64,000 nucleotides of DNA from Bartonella grahamii ATCC 700132. Its GTDB lineage: Bacteria > Pseudomonadota > Alphaproteobacteria > Rhizobiales > Rhizobiaceae. A program made the position numbers and the translations under genes. The stretch's first letter is position 1; each line of letters starts with the position of its first letter. The stretch lies in the NCBI RefSeq assembly GCF_000518085.1, contig NZ_KI912377.1, positions 1 through 64,000 on the forward strand. The letters are read 5' to 3'. The notes under the pieces are model-generated. The model had not been told where the DNA came from and searched no databases. It worked only from the letters and a program-made list of their open reading frames with translations. Positions 50,466 through 60,369 of this stretch are shown here, piece after piece.

Positions 50466-51913
50466 TATAAATTATACTGACTTCAATTGTAAGTTTCTAA
50501 GAAAAAATACTCTTTTCTGATCAATAAAAGCACACAAAACTTTTTTGTAGTATCACGCTTACCTTTTATAATTTCGAGCTAAGAATTGTCCATATATTTC
50601 CTTCAATCGGATCTTCCTGAAGAGTATAATGCGAAGGATTTGTACAAACACCTGTCAGAATAAGAAAACGCAAAGTCTGTTGTGTTATGGTTGTTGTTTG
50701 GAAAAGTGTTTTATAAAAAATTCGGCATTTCTCTTCAATTCATTGTCGGTCTATTAATGGTTTTATGATGTTACTTTCCTGAGAGAGCGTGTGCTTTTGT
50801 TGCTGCTTGTAAATCAACATCCAATCCTAATGCAGCAGCACACATATTAATACGGATAAGAGCCTTATGAGCTTCTCCAGTTTTGCCTAGCAAGGTGGAA
50901 AATCAGCGTTTGTGTATATCTCATTGGTGTCATCTTTAAAACAAGAAGACAGTTTAATCTTAGAAGAATGTAAAGGCGCAGAGGTGAAATAAATGGCTAG
51001 TCTTGCCATATTCTTTTTAATTCAGCTTTGCTTTTTTAAAAAGTATCTAAAGCGATATCATTTAAATAATGAAGGTTATGCATAGCCTTACGCTTTTATT
51101 TTTCTCGTTTTTTAATAGAGGAACGCTCCAAACGGAATATACTTAATGTTGCACATTTACGTGTTTTTTTAAGAAGCATTTCTCAGTACATATCAACATT
51201 CACTTCCATAATGAGGTTCGTGGTGTGTATAGTTTTAAAGCTATAAATAGTATAAATCTATTATGCACCACCATCTTTAAAGCTTGTGAAGGAGCAAGAG
51301 GGGACCATCATACGCTTTTTCAGCCTCTAATGTTACGATAGAGCTTTTGATATTTGAGAATCTTTACAAAAAGCATTTTTAGTTTTTTTATTTACACGTT
51401 AATTTCTTTTGTGAATTATCTCAAGTGCCAAGAGCTATCTCAATATTGTGAGGGGATAAATGATTATGCTCATTTGTGCTTTTATTAAGCGTGAGGATCG
51501 CCGTGCCCAGTAGATGAAAAATTTTTATCTGTAAAAGTAAAGAATATTGTAAGCTGTACAATGCGTTCAGATTTTTCTTCTATACGTACAAAGTTACTGC
51601 TTATGGAAGTATGTGAAGATGAGATTATTGTGATAATAATTTTGCAGTTCTATTAAGGATTTAGTGCGTTAAGCGTAGGTATTTTGAGGTATGATATTAT
51701 AAAGATTTTACTATTTTTCTGGAGCTAGATTATCACTTTATTATGGTGATTTCTTAACAAGAAATGTTCTTTTATCTCGTTTAATTTTTTATGCTGGTTA
51801 CAATATTGAGCGAATCAAAAATTAATTCATAAAGCTTATGACAATGCTCGTAAGGGGATATCTTTTTTCTTTCTATAGAGATATGCATTGATGGAATCAA
51901 AAAGACGAGAGTT
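50466..51913. other. Gene-poor gap between ppiB and tgt
   Basis: Nearly 1.45 kb with no intact gene. In several alphaproteobacterial relatives queA sits between ppiB and tgt; I found no queA motif on either strand. The only protein-like piece is the minus-strand remnant near 50.8 kb listed separately. Confidence 0.55.
50775..50985 (-). pseudogene. Short coding remnant, unknown family
   Basis: Minus strand: KDDTNEIYTNADFPP in one frame, then, after a frameshift, LLGKTGEAHKALIRINM and CAAALGLDVDLQAATKAHAL ending with a stop near 50778. Codon use looks protein-coding and richer in GC than the surroundings. The family is not recognised; a phage or plasmid gene is possible. Confidence 0.35.
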
Positions 51914-53032
51914 ATGATAAAGACATTTCATTATAGAAAAATTGCTCAAGATGGGTATGCACGTCGAGGCGAAATTATAACGGGGCGAGGATGTGTTCGT
52001 ACACCCGCATTTATGCCTGTTGGAACGGCGGGAACTGTTAAGGCTATGTATATGGATCAGATACGTGATCTTGGTGCAGATATCATTTTAGGGAATACTT
52101 ATCATTTAATGTTACGTCCAGGAGCTGAACGTGTTGCGCGTTTGGGAGGATTACATGAATTTTCACGCTGGAGTGGACCTATTTTAACCGATTCTGGTGG
52201 CTTTCAGGTTATGTCATTGGCGGGAATCCGTAAAATTACTGAACAAGGTGTTATTTTTCGTTCTTACATTAATGGATCTTACTATGAAATGAGTCCAGAG
52301 CGTTCTATCGAAATTCAAGAACTTCTTGGTGCGGATATTCAGATGCAGTTAGATCAATGTATTGCATTACCTGCAACTGAAAAAGAAATGGAAGAAGCTA
52401 TGGAACTTTCATTGCGGTGGGCGCAGCGTTGTAAAACAGCTTTTGGAGATCAGCCAGATAAAGCATTGTTTGGGATTGTTCAAGGTGGTGATAATATGAA
52501 ACTGCGTGAACGTTCTGCTCAAGCATTAAAAGAAATGGATTTAAAAGGTTACGCTATTGGAGGGCTTGCTGTTGGTGAGCCGCAGAGTGTTATGACAGCA
52601 GTATTGGATACTACTTGTCCGATTTTACCAGAGGATAAACCACGCTATCTTATGGGAGTAGGAACACCTGATGATATTTTACAAAGTGTTGCTCGTGGTG
52701 TTGATATGTTTGATTGTGTTATGCCGACGCGTGCAGGACGTCATGGTTTAGCTTTTACCCGCTTTGGTAGAATTAATTTGCGTAATGCGCGTTATGCAGA
52801 AGATCCACATCCTCTTGATCCGCAGTCACTTTGTCCAGCAGCACATGATTATAGTTGTGCTTATTTGCATCATTTGATCAAATCTGGTGAATCTCTTGGG
52901 GGTATGTTGTTGACTTGGAATAATCTTTTTTATTATCAACAACTGATGCAGGGAATTCGTGATGCCATTGAAGAAGGCTGTTATGCTGATTTTTGCGCTG
53001 AAACGCGTGCTCTATGGGCACAAGGACGCTAA
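51914..53032 (+). CDS. tgt: tRNA-guanine transglycosylase
   Basis: 372 residues, normal for bacterial Tgt. Active-site blocks are present: Asp93 in [10 protein letters not shown] (base recognition), GGLAVGEP at 216-222, and the catalytic Asp267 in [14 protein letters not shown]. The C-terminal zinc site is altered: the C-x-C-x2-C/H ligands appear as Ser305, Cys307, Ala310 and Asn336 by alignment to the Zymomonas enzyme motif, so three of four ligands are missing. Tgt exchanges G34 for preQ1 in tRNAs for Asp, Asn, His and Tyr. The zinc change may be lineage-wide in relatives; I cannot check. Confidence 0.92.
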   Translation: MIKTFHYRKIAQDGYARRGEIITGRGCVRTPAFMPVGTAGTVKAMYMDQIRDLGADIILGNTYHLMLRPGAERVARLGGLHEFSRWSGPILTDSGGFQVMSLAGIRKITEQGVIFRSYINGSYYEMSPERSIEIQELLGADIQMQLDQCIALPATEKEMEEAMELSLRWAQRCKTAFGDQPDKALFGIVQGGDNMKLRERSAQALKEMDLKGYAIGGLAVGEPQSVMTAVLDTTCPILPEDKPRYLMGVGTPDDILQSVARGVDMFDCVMPTRAGRHGLAFTRFGRINLRNARYAEDPHPLDPQSLCPAAHDYSCAYLHHLIKSGESLGGMLLTWNNLFYYQQLMQGIRDAIEEGCYADFCAETRALWAQGR

Positions 53033-53205
53033 AATATTAATCGTAATATAGCGTTTCATTTTTTTATTGAATTTATTCTTTCACTTACAAATTTAGCTAA
53101 AAATATGAAATTAGAAACACCTTCCAAAATTATAAATTCCACTATCCTAAGATATAGCAGTGCGGTTTTATAGGGCATATATTCTTTTTCTAATTACTAT
53201 ATAAA

Positions 53206-53262
53206 ACAGAAACTGTTACTCCGGTACGCGCTACCTGATCCGGAGAAAAACAGTTTATTTCT
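53206..53262 (+). repeat. Long imperfect hairpin downstream of tgt
   Basis: Left arm AGAAACTGTTACTCCGG pairs with right arm CCGGAGAAAAACAGTTT: CTCCGG with CCGGAG, then AAACTGTT with AACAGTTT with a small bulge between them. It lies about 175 bases past the tgt stop. It lacks a T-run directly after the stem, so it may be a structured RNA element or mobile repeat rather than a terminator. Confidence 0.5.
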
Positions 53263-53660
53263 GTTTCTGATGACTGTTTAAAGCAACAATGTTAATGAGG
53301 CGTTAGCGAACTATTAAAGAAGTATGAAAATTGTATTTTTATGAGCTAATTTGTGTTTTTTATTACTAAAGGTAAAGAATGGGTTATATACAATCGAATA
53401 GATAAATTTTTAGAAAATTAAAAGAAAACTAAAATAAGATTACAACATTTTAAATATTATAATTATATATTTTAAGGCATAAAAAAATTTAAATATTAAT
53501 CACGATAATTAGCACATTTATAAAATATCGATAAATATATTAAAATAAAACTTATTATATTTGTTTTCTGCTCTATTTATAGAATTTATCTGAAAATAAG
53601 CATAATATATTTACGTGAATATTTTAATTTAAAGATAATGAGTTAGATATCTGATGCGAT

Positions 53661-53675
53661 TCCTCTGTTAGAGGA
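53661..53675 (+). promoter_or_regulatory. Hairpin overlapping a strong ribosome binding site
   Basis: TCCTCT, loop GTT, AGAGGA: a perfect 6-bp inverted repeat whose right arm is the first half of the purine block GAGGAGGGAGGGG that precedes ATG 53689. If folded in RNA it would hide part of the ribosome binding site. Confidence 0.4.
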
Positions 53676-53688
53676 GGGAGGGGTAAAG

Positions 53689-53751
53689 ATGCCTAAAAGA
53701 GGATATTTAATAAATCTAGAAACCAAGCACTATTATCATGAGAGTTTTTAA
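53689..53751 (+). CDS. Possible 20-residue peptide with strong ribosome binding site
   Basis: ATG 53689 sits five bases after GAGGAGGGAGGGG. The frame gives twenty codons, starting MPKRGYLINLE and ending HESF, then TAA. Short leader peptide, toxin-like peptide, or the start of a decayed gene are all possible. The ribosome binding site is the strongest seen in the window. Confidence 0.35.
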   Translation: MPKRGYLINLETKHYYHESF

Positions 53752-53807
53752 AAGATTCTATAATAATTTATAAGAATGGCGTAAAGTTGAAATTATAGCT
53801 TATCAAT

Positions 53808-54104
53808 TTGGAGGATCTGCATTTAGATAACAAAAATAATGCAACAATAATTTTGGGAGAAGTTTTATCTTTGTATCAAGATAATGATGAGATGTGGTTC
53901 ACTTGTTTGAAGTGCATTATTCGAAAAATTTTAGAATTATTTATAGGGTATAGTATATCGTTGCAAAATAAAGGTTTCACTGTAAAATTGGAACTGCTGA
54001 AAATAGGAGACAAAGTTTATTGTTTGGCAGATCTGATAAAAATAGGTGAATACGTCTATAACCTTGAGGGTTTCAAAGATTTTCCATTAAAGAATCTTAC
54101 CTAA
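53808..54104 (+). CDS. Hypothetical small protein, uncertain
   Basis: 98 residues from a TTG start. The middle has a hydrophobic amphipathic stretch (IIRKILELFIGYSISL) and the end is acidic/hydrophobic. No family recognised. It is not in frame with the short peptide upstream, but together they could be parts of one decayed gene. Low GC matches the surroundings. Confidence 0.3.
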   Translation: MEDLHLDNKNNATIILGEVLSLYQDNDEMWFTCLKCIIRKILELFIGYSISLQNKGFTVKLELLKIGDKVYCLADLIKIGEYVYNLEGFKDFPLKNLT

Positions 54105-54246
54105 AACTTCATAAAATGCTTTATATATCAAAATATTTCTAAAACTTTATTGGGGACTATTGGGCATGCGTATAACAATATTTTGAATTTTTGTTTGTGT
54201 GTATTACAGATATCTACAGTTAAAACTCCTATCCAGAAGTGATGAT

Positions 54247-55446
54247 ATGACGGATTCTTATAAACAAAAGGTTCTTGCATTGGAAATTGATTCGAGAATA
54301 CGGCGTTTAATAATTTTAGCTCTTGCCGTGGGGAGTTTTGCTATTGGTACTGCAGAGTTTGTTGCAATGGGGCTACTGCCAGAGATGGCACGAAGTTCAT
54401 ATGTTGATATTCCTACCGCTGGTCAATATATTTCTGCTTATGCATTAGGAGTTGTGATTGGAGCACCTCTTTTAGCTGTGGCAACAGCTCAGGTATCACG
54501 CAAAACTGTTTTGATAGGATTGATGCTTTTTTATGCTTTAGCAAATATTGCTAGTGCCTTTGTTTCTGATTTTAGCATATTAGTAGTATTACGCTTTCTC
54601 AGTGGACTTCCCCATGGAATCTATTTTGGACTTGCGGCTATGGTTGCCTCTTCAATGGTAGAAATGAAAGAACGTTCTAAAGCTGTTGGATATGTTATGC
54701 TTGGCTTAACAATTGCAACCGTTTTGGGAGCACCCAGTGCTACTTGGATTGGTCAACTTATTGGTTGGCAGATTGCTTTTGTCCTTGTTGGTATGATTGC
54801 TTTATTATGTTGTTTGCTTATTTGGAATTTTTTGCCTTGTGATTTAAGTTTTCCAAAAACGAATCCTTTGCACGAAATGGGTGCATTAAAGCAAAAGCAG
54901 GTATGGCTTCTTTTGTTTATGGTTTCGGTGGGAGCGTCAGGATTATTTTCTGTTTTCACTTATATCAAGTCAACATTAATGCATATTTCTGGTGTTTCAC
55001 TTGAGTGGGTACCATTTATCATGCCGCTAGTTGGATTGGGAATGGTGGTAGGAAATCTCTTGGGGCCTAAATTAGCTGTTAAAATTGGTATTTCGCCGAT
55101 GATATTTTTTTCTATGCTTTGGAGCGTATTTGTTTTTTTTCTTTTTTTCTTTTTATCCTATGCTCCGTTAACAGCGGCAGTAGGATGCTTTTTTGTTGGG
55201 ACTTCTTTTGCTGCTATGCCTTCTATACAAACAAAAATTATGGATGTTGCACTACAGGGACAGATTTTGGCAGGAGCATTAATGCAGTCTGCTTTTAATA
55301 TTGCCAACGCTCTTGGTGCAGAATCTGGAGCATTAGTTTTAAAATTGGGCTATAGTTATGAATATACAGCTATTTTAGGAAGTGTTCTGACTTTGTGTGG
55401 ATTAATGATTTTTTGCGTCTCATGGTATATGGAGAAGCATGCTTAA
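54247..55446 (+). CDS. MFS transporter, DHA1 family (AraJ-like)
   Basis: About 399 residues with twelve hydrophobic segments. The N-terminal FAIGTAEFVAMGLLPEMA is the marker of the AraJ/YdhP/SotB-type drug/sugar efflux group; RFLSGLPHGIYFGLAAMVA is the motif C-like region. ATG 54247 was preferred; an upstream in-frame start at 54199 adds sixteen polar residues. The substrate is unknown; group members expel sugars, arabinose-like compounds or drugs. Convergent with the next MFS gene, 43 bp between stops. Confidence 0.82.
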   Translation: MTDSYKQKVLALEIDSRIRRLIILALAVGSFAIGTAEFVAMGLLPEMARSSYVDIPTAGQYISAYALGVVIGAPLLAVATAQVSRKTVLIGLMLFYALANIASAFVSDFSILVVLRFLSGLPHGIYFGLAAMVASSMVEMKERSKAVGYVMLGLTIATVLGAPSATWIGQLIGWQIAFVLVGMIALLCCLLIWNFLPCDLSFPKTNPLHEMGALKQKQVWLLLFMVSVGASGLFSVFTYIKSTLMHISGVSLEWVPFIMPLVGLGMVVGNLLGPKLAVKIGISPMIFFSMLWSVFVFFLFFFLSYAPLTAAVGCFFVGTSFAAMPSIQTKIMDVALQGQILAGALMQSAFNIANALGAESGALVLKLGYSYEYTAILGSVLTLCGLMIFCVSWYMEKHA

Positions 55447-55489
55447 CATTTCTTTTAACTATTAAGAGAAAAAATATTTTTTTATTTAT

Positions 55490-56917
55490 TTAGTTATTTG
55501 ATTGTCCTGTTGGGTTTTTTAATATGCGATAGGAAACGCGTAGAGCAAATGGAATACCAAGACAAAATAAAAGACCGATGAGTACGACAAGAAGAGTCTT
55601 GGCGGCTGAAATCATTCCTACTGTTCCTCCAGGATTAAAGAGGCCAGCAAAATTGGTGATTGCTCCTGCAAGTGTTGCACTTAATGCGGCTGAAAATAGT
55701 TGTACAGAAGTAAGGGATTCGCTAGCACGTAGAGTATCTTCATTGTTTGCACATTGTAAGATCCGTGTTAACAAATGCGGCCACGCTATGCCTGCACTAA
55801 TCCCGATAGAAAACAATGCTAAGCAAATGATAAAAATATGTTCAGATGTAGAATCTTTTATTGGAATGAGCCATAAAAGACTGCTTATACCAAAAAGGCT
55901 TAATATGGGGGAATATACAATGATGCTGCGAACTTTTTTTGCGGATATACCAGCACTTAATAGAGAACCGCATGTCCACCCCAAGCTCATGAGTGATGCT
56001 ATATAACCAGCAATAAGTGGGGCTTGTCCATGAAGCTCTTGAAGAAAAAGTGGAAAATAAAGCTCTACGCTATACACTACTGTCGTCATAACGAGTATCA
56101 ATGCATAAATAGAAAAAAACTCAGAAGAGAAGGAAAAGGATTTATGCGGTAACATGGGATGAAGTGTGGATGATTCGATCTTTGCTAGAACAAAGAAAAG
56201 GGTTAATCCAATAACTAATCCGAAAATTTGCGCAATTGTGGTATTTATAGCACCACCAGCAGAAATAATAAAAATTAATAAGATGAGTATGGAGAGTTGT
56301 AGGAGAGGAAAGGGAGATGTTGGAATCTCTCTTTCATTTTCGTTTGGTAAAACTTTAAGAGCTATGAGCAAGAAGATTATCGCTAATATGCCGATAACCC
56401 AAAAGGATGCTCTCCATACGCCATAATGTACAGAAATGCCACCGATAGCTGGTCCTAACAAGGTTGATATTCCCCACATTCCAGAGATGATACTCAATGC
56501 ATGTGACCATACAGATGGACTAAAAACAAGACGCACCATAGAATAGGATAAGGATAGTAAAGAGCCGCTTCCAAATCCTTGAATAAAGCGTCCTATTAGA
56601 AATAATGGCATAGTCGAAGCTGTAGCACATATGAAGGTACCAAAAGTAAAAATGAAACCAGAGATCACATAAGCTTTGCGAGGACCTGTTTTCTCTAATA
56701 TTTTTGTTGCAAGCGAAGTCCCAAGGAGCGACGCTGTAATAAAAACAGTTGCCACCCAAGAATAATATAGTCCATCGCCAATATCACTCATAAGAGAGGG
56801 TAAAATAGTAATAACTACATAAACGTTAGTAGCGTGCAATATAACACCGCCTATAAACGTTAAAAAGCGAATACCATTTCTACCTAATAAAAGTGCAGAC
56901 CAGCTTTTTTTTTCCAC
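55490..56917 (-). CDS. MFS transporter, 14-TMS type (DHA2-like)
   Basis: 475 residues with about fourteen hydrophobic segments. Conserved pieces: NVYVVITILPSLMSDIG in helix 1, RFIQGFGSGSLLSLSYSMV, and LLGPAIGGISVHYGVWRASFW (motif C, typical of antiporters). Likely a proton-driven exporter of a small molecule or drug. ATG 56917. It faces the DHA1-type MFS gene tail to tail and is upstream of nothing on its own strand. Confidence 0.82.
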   Translation of the reverse strand: MEKKSWSALLLGRNGIRFLTFIGGVILHATNVYVVITILPSLMSDIGDGLYYSWVATVFITASLLGTSLATKILEKTGPRKAYVISGFIFTFGTFICATASTMPLFLIGRFIQGFGSGSLLSLSYSMVRLVFSPSVWSHALSIISGMWGISTLLGPAIGGISVHYGVWRASFWVIGILAIIFLLIALKVLPNENEREIPTSPFPLLQLSILILLIFIISAGGAINTTIAQIFGLVIGLTLFFVLAKIESSTLHPMLPHKSFSFSSEFFSIYALILVMTTVVYSVELYFPLFLQELHGQAPLIAGYIASLMSLGWTCGSLLSAGISAKKVRSIIVYSPILSLFGISSLLWLIPIKDSTSEHIFIICLALFSIGISAGIAWPHLLTRILQCANNEDTLRASESLTSVQLFSAALSATLAGAITNFAGLFNPGGTVGMISAAKTLLVVLIGLLFCLGIPFALRVSYRILKNPTGQSNN

Positions 56918-56990
56918 TGTTTTTACTATTCAGTAAAGAGTTGACCTTTTTTATTTATAAGGCAGTTATCTGAATTTGCCAAGAAAAGAT

Positions 56991-57018
56991 TCAAAGCCCT
57001 CCTTTTGCAGAGCTTTGG
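56991..57018 (-). terminator. Candidate terminator of icd
   Basis: On the minus strand CAAAGC and GCTTTG pair, extended by a TCT/AGG near-match, around an A-rich loop. It lies about 20 bases past the icd stop. The T-run is weak (GAATCTTTT). Confidence 0.5.
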
Positions 57019-57038
57019 AATTTAAATGAAGTGATAAC

Positions 57039-58253
57039 TTAATTGTTCACAGCTTTTTTAAGATTTTCATCAATTTTATCAAGAAAACCTGTTGTAGAAA
57101 GCCATTTTTGTTTAGGTCCAATCAAAAGCGCGAGATCTTTGGTCATAAAACCTTCTTCAACGGTCTTAATACAAACTTCTTCTAATGTTTTGGCGAAGTT
57201 TTTTAATTTTTCGTTGTTATCTAGTTTAGCACGGTGTGCCAGTCCACGCGTCCATGCGAAAATAGATGCAATAGAATTTGTTGATGTTTCTTCGCCTCTT
57301 TGATGCTGACGGTAATGGCGTGTTACGGTGCCGTGTGCTGCCTCTGCTTCAACAATTTTACCATCTGGTGTCATAAGAACAGAAGTCATGAGACCGAGAG
57401 AACCAAAGCCTTGGGCAACAATATCAGATTGAACATCACCATCATAGTTTTTACATGCCCATACATAGCCTCCTGACCATTTAATTGCAGAAGCAACCAT
57501 ATCATCAATGAGGCGGTGTTCGTAATATAATTTACGATTTTCAAATTCAGTTTTAAATTCCGTATCAAATATTTCTTGAAAGATATCTTTAAAACGACCA
57601 TCGTAAGTTTTTAGAATGGTATTTTTTGTTGAAAGATAAACTGGGACATTCCTTTGTAGTCCATAATTAAAGGATGCTCGGGCAAAATCACGAATTGACT
57701 CATCAAGGTTGTACATAGCCATAGCAACCCCTGCGCTTGGGGCATCAAAAACATCATGTTCAATAACTTGATTGTCATCACCTACAAATTTAATACTTAA
57801 TTTCCCTTTTCCTGGAAATTTAAAATCTGTTGCCTTGTACTGATCACCAAAAGCGTGACGTCCAATAATAATTGGCTTTGTCCAGTTAGGAACAAGGCGA
57901 GGGACATTTTTACAGATAATGGGTTCGCGAAAAATGACTCCTCCTAAAATATTGCGGATTGTGCCATTAGGTGATTTCCACATTTTTTTTAGGTTAAATT
58001 CTTTAACGCGTGCCTCATCAGGTGTGATGGTTGCACATTTTATACCAACCCCATATTTTTTGATAGCATTGGCAGAATCGATAGTTACCTGATCATTGGT
58101 TGCATCACGATTTTCGACGGAAAGATCATAATATTTGAGATCAATGTCGAGATAGGGATGGATTAATTTATCTTTGATATATTTCCAGATGATACGAGTC
58201 ATCTCATCCCCATCAAGTTCAACAACGGGTTTTTCTACTTTGATCTTTGCCAT
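57039..58253 (-). CDS. icd: Isocitrate dehydrogenase, NADP-dependent
   Basis: 404 residues of the eukaryote-like homodimeric NADP-IDH type usual in alphaproteobacteria: [19 protein letters not shown] at the N-terminus, [15 protein letters not shown] and [19 protein letters not shown] in the substrate loop (the Ser of KSPNGT), and [12 protein letters not shown] near residue 310 for NADP. It converts isocitrate to 2-oxoglutarate in the TCA cycle, feeding the PII/glutamine synthetase system. ATG 58253 with AGGACTT upstream. Confidence 0.96.
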   Translation of the reverse strand: MAKIKVEKPVVELDGDEMTRIIWKYIKDKLIHPYLDIDLKYYDLSVENRDATNDQVTIDSANAIKKYGVGIKCATITPDEARVKEFNLKKMWKSPNGTIRNILGGVIFREPIICKNVPRLVPNWTKPIIIGRHAFGDQYKATDFKFPGKGKLSIKFVGDDNQVIEHDVFDAPSAGVAMAMYNLDESIRDFARASFNYGLQRNVPVYLSTKNTILKTYDGRFKDIFQEIFDTEFKTEFENRKLYYEHRLIDDMVASAIKWSGGYVWACKNYDGDVQSDIVAQGFGSLGLMTSVLMTPDGKIVEAEAAHGTVTRHYRQHQRGEETSTNSIASIFAWTRGLAHRAKLDNNEKLKNFAKTLEEVCIKTVEEGFMTKDLALLIGPKQKWLSTTGFLDKIDENLKKAVNN

Positions 58254-59041
58254 TAGAAGTCCTTTTTTTTTAAGCGATACTACTTTATAGCACTTTCAAG
58301 TTTATAATGAAAAGTAAAAACAAGGGAAAAAAGCACTCAAATATGAGCTTTTAGAATCTATGATCAATAGAGTGTAAATTTTGTTGGAGGGTTTAATTTT
58401 TGAAAAGAAGTGATGTGTTTGCAAATCTATAATTATTCTATGATTGATGAAGAATCTGTTTAATAGATAAGGTAGTTAGATCACTGGGGGGCAGGAATTA
58501 TGCATTTTTATTATCAGAGTTTCCATTTAATAAGTTGATCGTATTCTAAATTATAGTTTCTTGATTTATTGTGTTAGGTGAATAAGAATCTATTTTTATA
58601 TCGCATTTCAATTCTAAGATTACGGTCTGTTTGTTTATAGAAAAGTTTAATGTGATACAAAGGCACCGTAATTAAAAATGTTTCATATAAGATGTGTTTT
58701 GGGGTGAATTTTAGTTTTGAAGGTTGGAAGAAACGTATAAATGATGTGGCTGGTTTTAATTTAAAAATTAACGGTATACGCAAAAATATGGCTTATAAAC
58801 TCACCGGATCACGAGTTAGAACCCTCTAATTTTTATATTTTATCGATTTTTATTGTTATTAACTGTGCGCAGTAAAACACTATCCTCGAAATGCAACAAA
58901 GAAATCAATTATCTAATGATTCTTGTGTCTTTTTTACGAAGAGATCCCTTTAAAAATCTTATTCCCTCGTTTTTATTTATGCATTCCTCATTTTTAAAAA
59001 TACAAATAAAATGAATGTATTACACATAGAAAAAAGGATTA
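58254..59041. other. Gap between icd and tRNA-Glu, with a short protein-like piece
   Basis: No intact gene. On the plus strand, 58655-58830 reads without stops as GTVIKNVSYKMCFGVNFSF, then EGWKKRINDVAGFNLKING and RKNMAYKLTGSRVRTL before TAA. The composition looks protein-like, but the family is unknown and no start was found. It is probably a remnant. Confidence 0.35.
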
Positions 59042-59116
59042 TGGTACGCCCAAGGGGAATCGAACCCCTGTTTCCGCCGTGAAAGGGCGATGTCCTAACC
59101 GCTAGACGATGGGCGC
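59042..59116 (-). tRNA. tRNA-Glu (anticodon TTC)
   Basis: 75 bases on the minus strand including encoded CCA. Acceptor stem GCGCCCA pairs with TGGGCGT (one G-T end pair). Anticodon loop CTTTCAC gives TTC; the T arm AGGGG-TTCGATT-CCCCT is perfect. It reads GAA/GAG codons. It stands alone, with no attached integrase. Confidence 0.93.
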
Positions 59117-60369
59117 GAACCATTGATGAGGCTTATAGAGAGGATCTTTTTACTTCGCAAGCCCTCTGTGTCATTTTTTTTGAAAAAAGTGTGTTTTATT
59201 GAATAATTTTTGAGCAATTCCTGTTTGGATTGTTTCTTTTCAGTTTGAGTAGTAGGCAAAAATGACCAAAACATTATTTTAAATGTGTTTATTTTTTGCA
59301 TATTTTATTGTTTGTTATCTTTGCTTGCACATGAGAATATTATTTAACTTTCTTGAAAGAGCCTTTATACAGAAGATTTCTCATTTGAGCTTATCATAAA
59401 GCAAAAAACTGTATAATTTATGAAGTATAAAGCAAATATTTATTACCAAATTAACAAATAATACCAATCATACAAAAGTTTTTTGAGGCATAAATCATAG
59501 ATTAGTTTCAGTTTAAAAAATATAAATAGATTCTGTATGATGAAAATGAAAATATTAAAGCAATTTTTACAGAATGTATTAAAAATATTTTTCTTATCTT
59601 TAATTTTACATGTTTATAAGGAATTTAAAATTAAAACCCCTTCATTTGTTCCCTCAAATGTTGAGAAGGTTATTTATTTGAAAATGAATTAGCATGGGTA
59701 AAGGGTAGATTGAGGTTTTTGTCATTTCAATTCGCTGGTTTTTCAAAGGGGTGGCAGTAAGTCTAGGTAAAATATTTGAGTTTTGAAAATTTATTTTCCA
59801 TATTTATAATATTTCAGAATTATGGTGTGCACATATTAAGTCTTGTTTTTTACTTTAATGTAAGGTTCTATTTTGATATATAAATGCATTAAGATTTTTG
59901 CATTAAAGATTTATATTTCAAACTATGGAATGGTAGGAAAAAATGTGTTATTATTTACTGATCTACTTTGTTTTATCCATTCTCTTAATTTATCATATGA
60001 AAGAATGTTTTTTGTTCCGTATTTGTTAATTTAGAAGAGATGTTTTTATTCTTTCTTACTAAGTCCTTAATATTCTTTAACTTGTTATTGATTATTTTTT
60101 AGAACTTTTCTTTATGGCAACTTGCATTTATCAGTTTTACAGATTTTTATTCTGAATTAGATATTTTATAAAGATTCTGAAATCTTTGAAGACAATAAAT
60201 ATTATATTTTTAGGAATGTTGATTGAACAAGCGGGGATAATTCTATTGGAGAACATGAAGTGAATAGAGCGGAGTATTTCTTTTGTTCTTATGGATGTAA
60301 GTGCTCTTTGTGTTGATTGGCACATCATTTAAACGATTTTTCAGTGAAGATAGGGATCAGTGGTTAATA
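59117..60369. other. AT-rich gap between tRNA-Glu and hom
   Basis: Over 1.2 kb with no supportable gene on either strand. Short open frames are AT-driven. The reading frame of hom extends upstream to 60301 (TTG), but the extra 23 residues are not conserved-looking. Confidence 0.5.

Larger units (their letters stand above)
53033..54246. other. AT-rich gap between tgt and MFS gene
   Basis: About 1.2 kb. It holds two hairpins, a short ORF with a very strong ribosome binding site and a longer uncertain ORF, listed separately. The part from 53330 to 53640 is almost pure A/T. Confidence 0.5.

Noticed and set aside
60301-60369. Upstream TTG start for hom
   Set aside because: The extra 23 residues are not part of the NAD fold and ATG 60370 gives the usual length.
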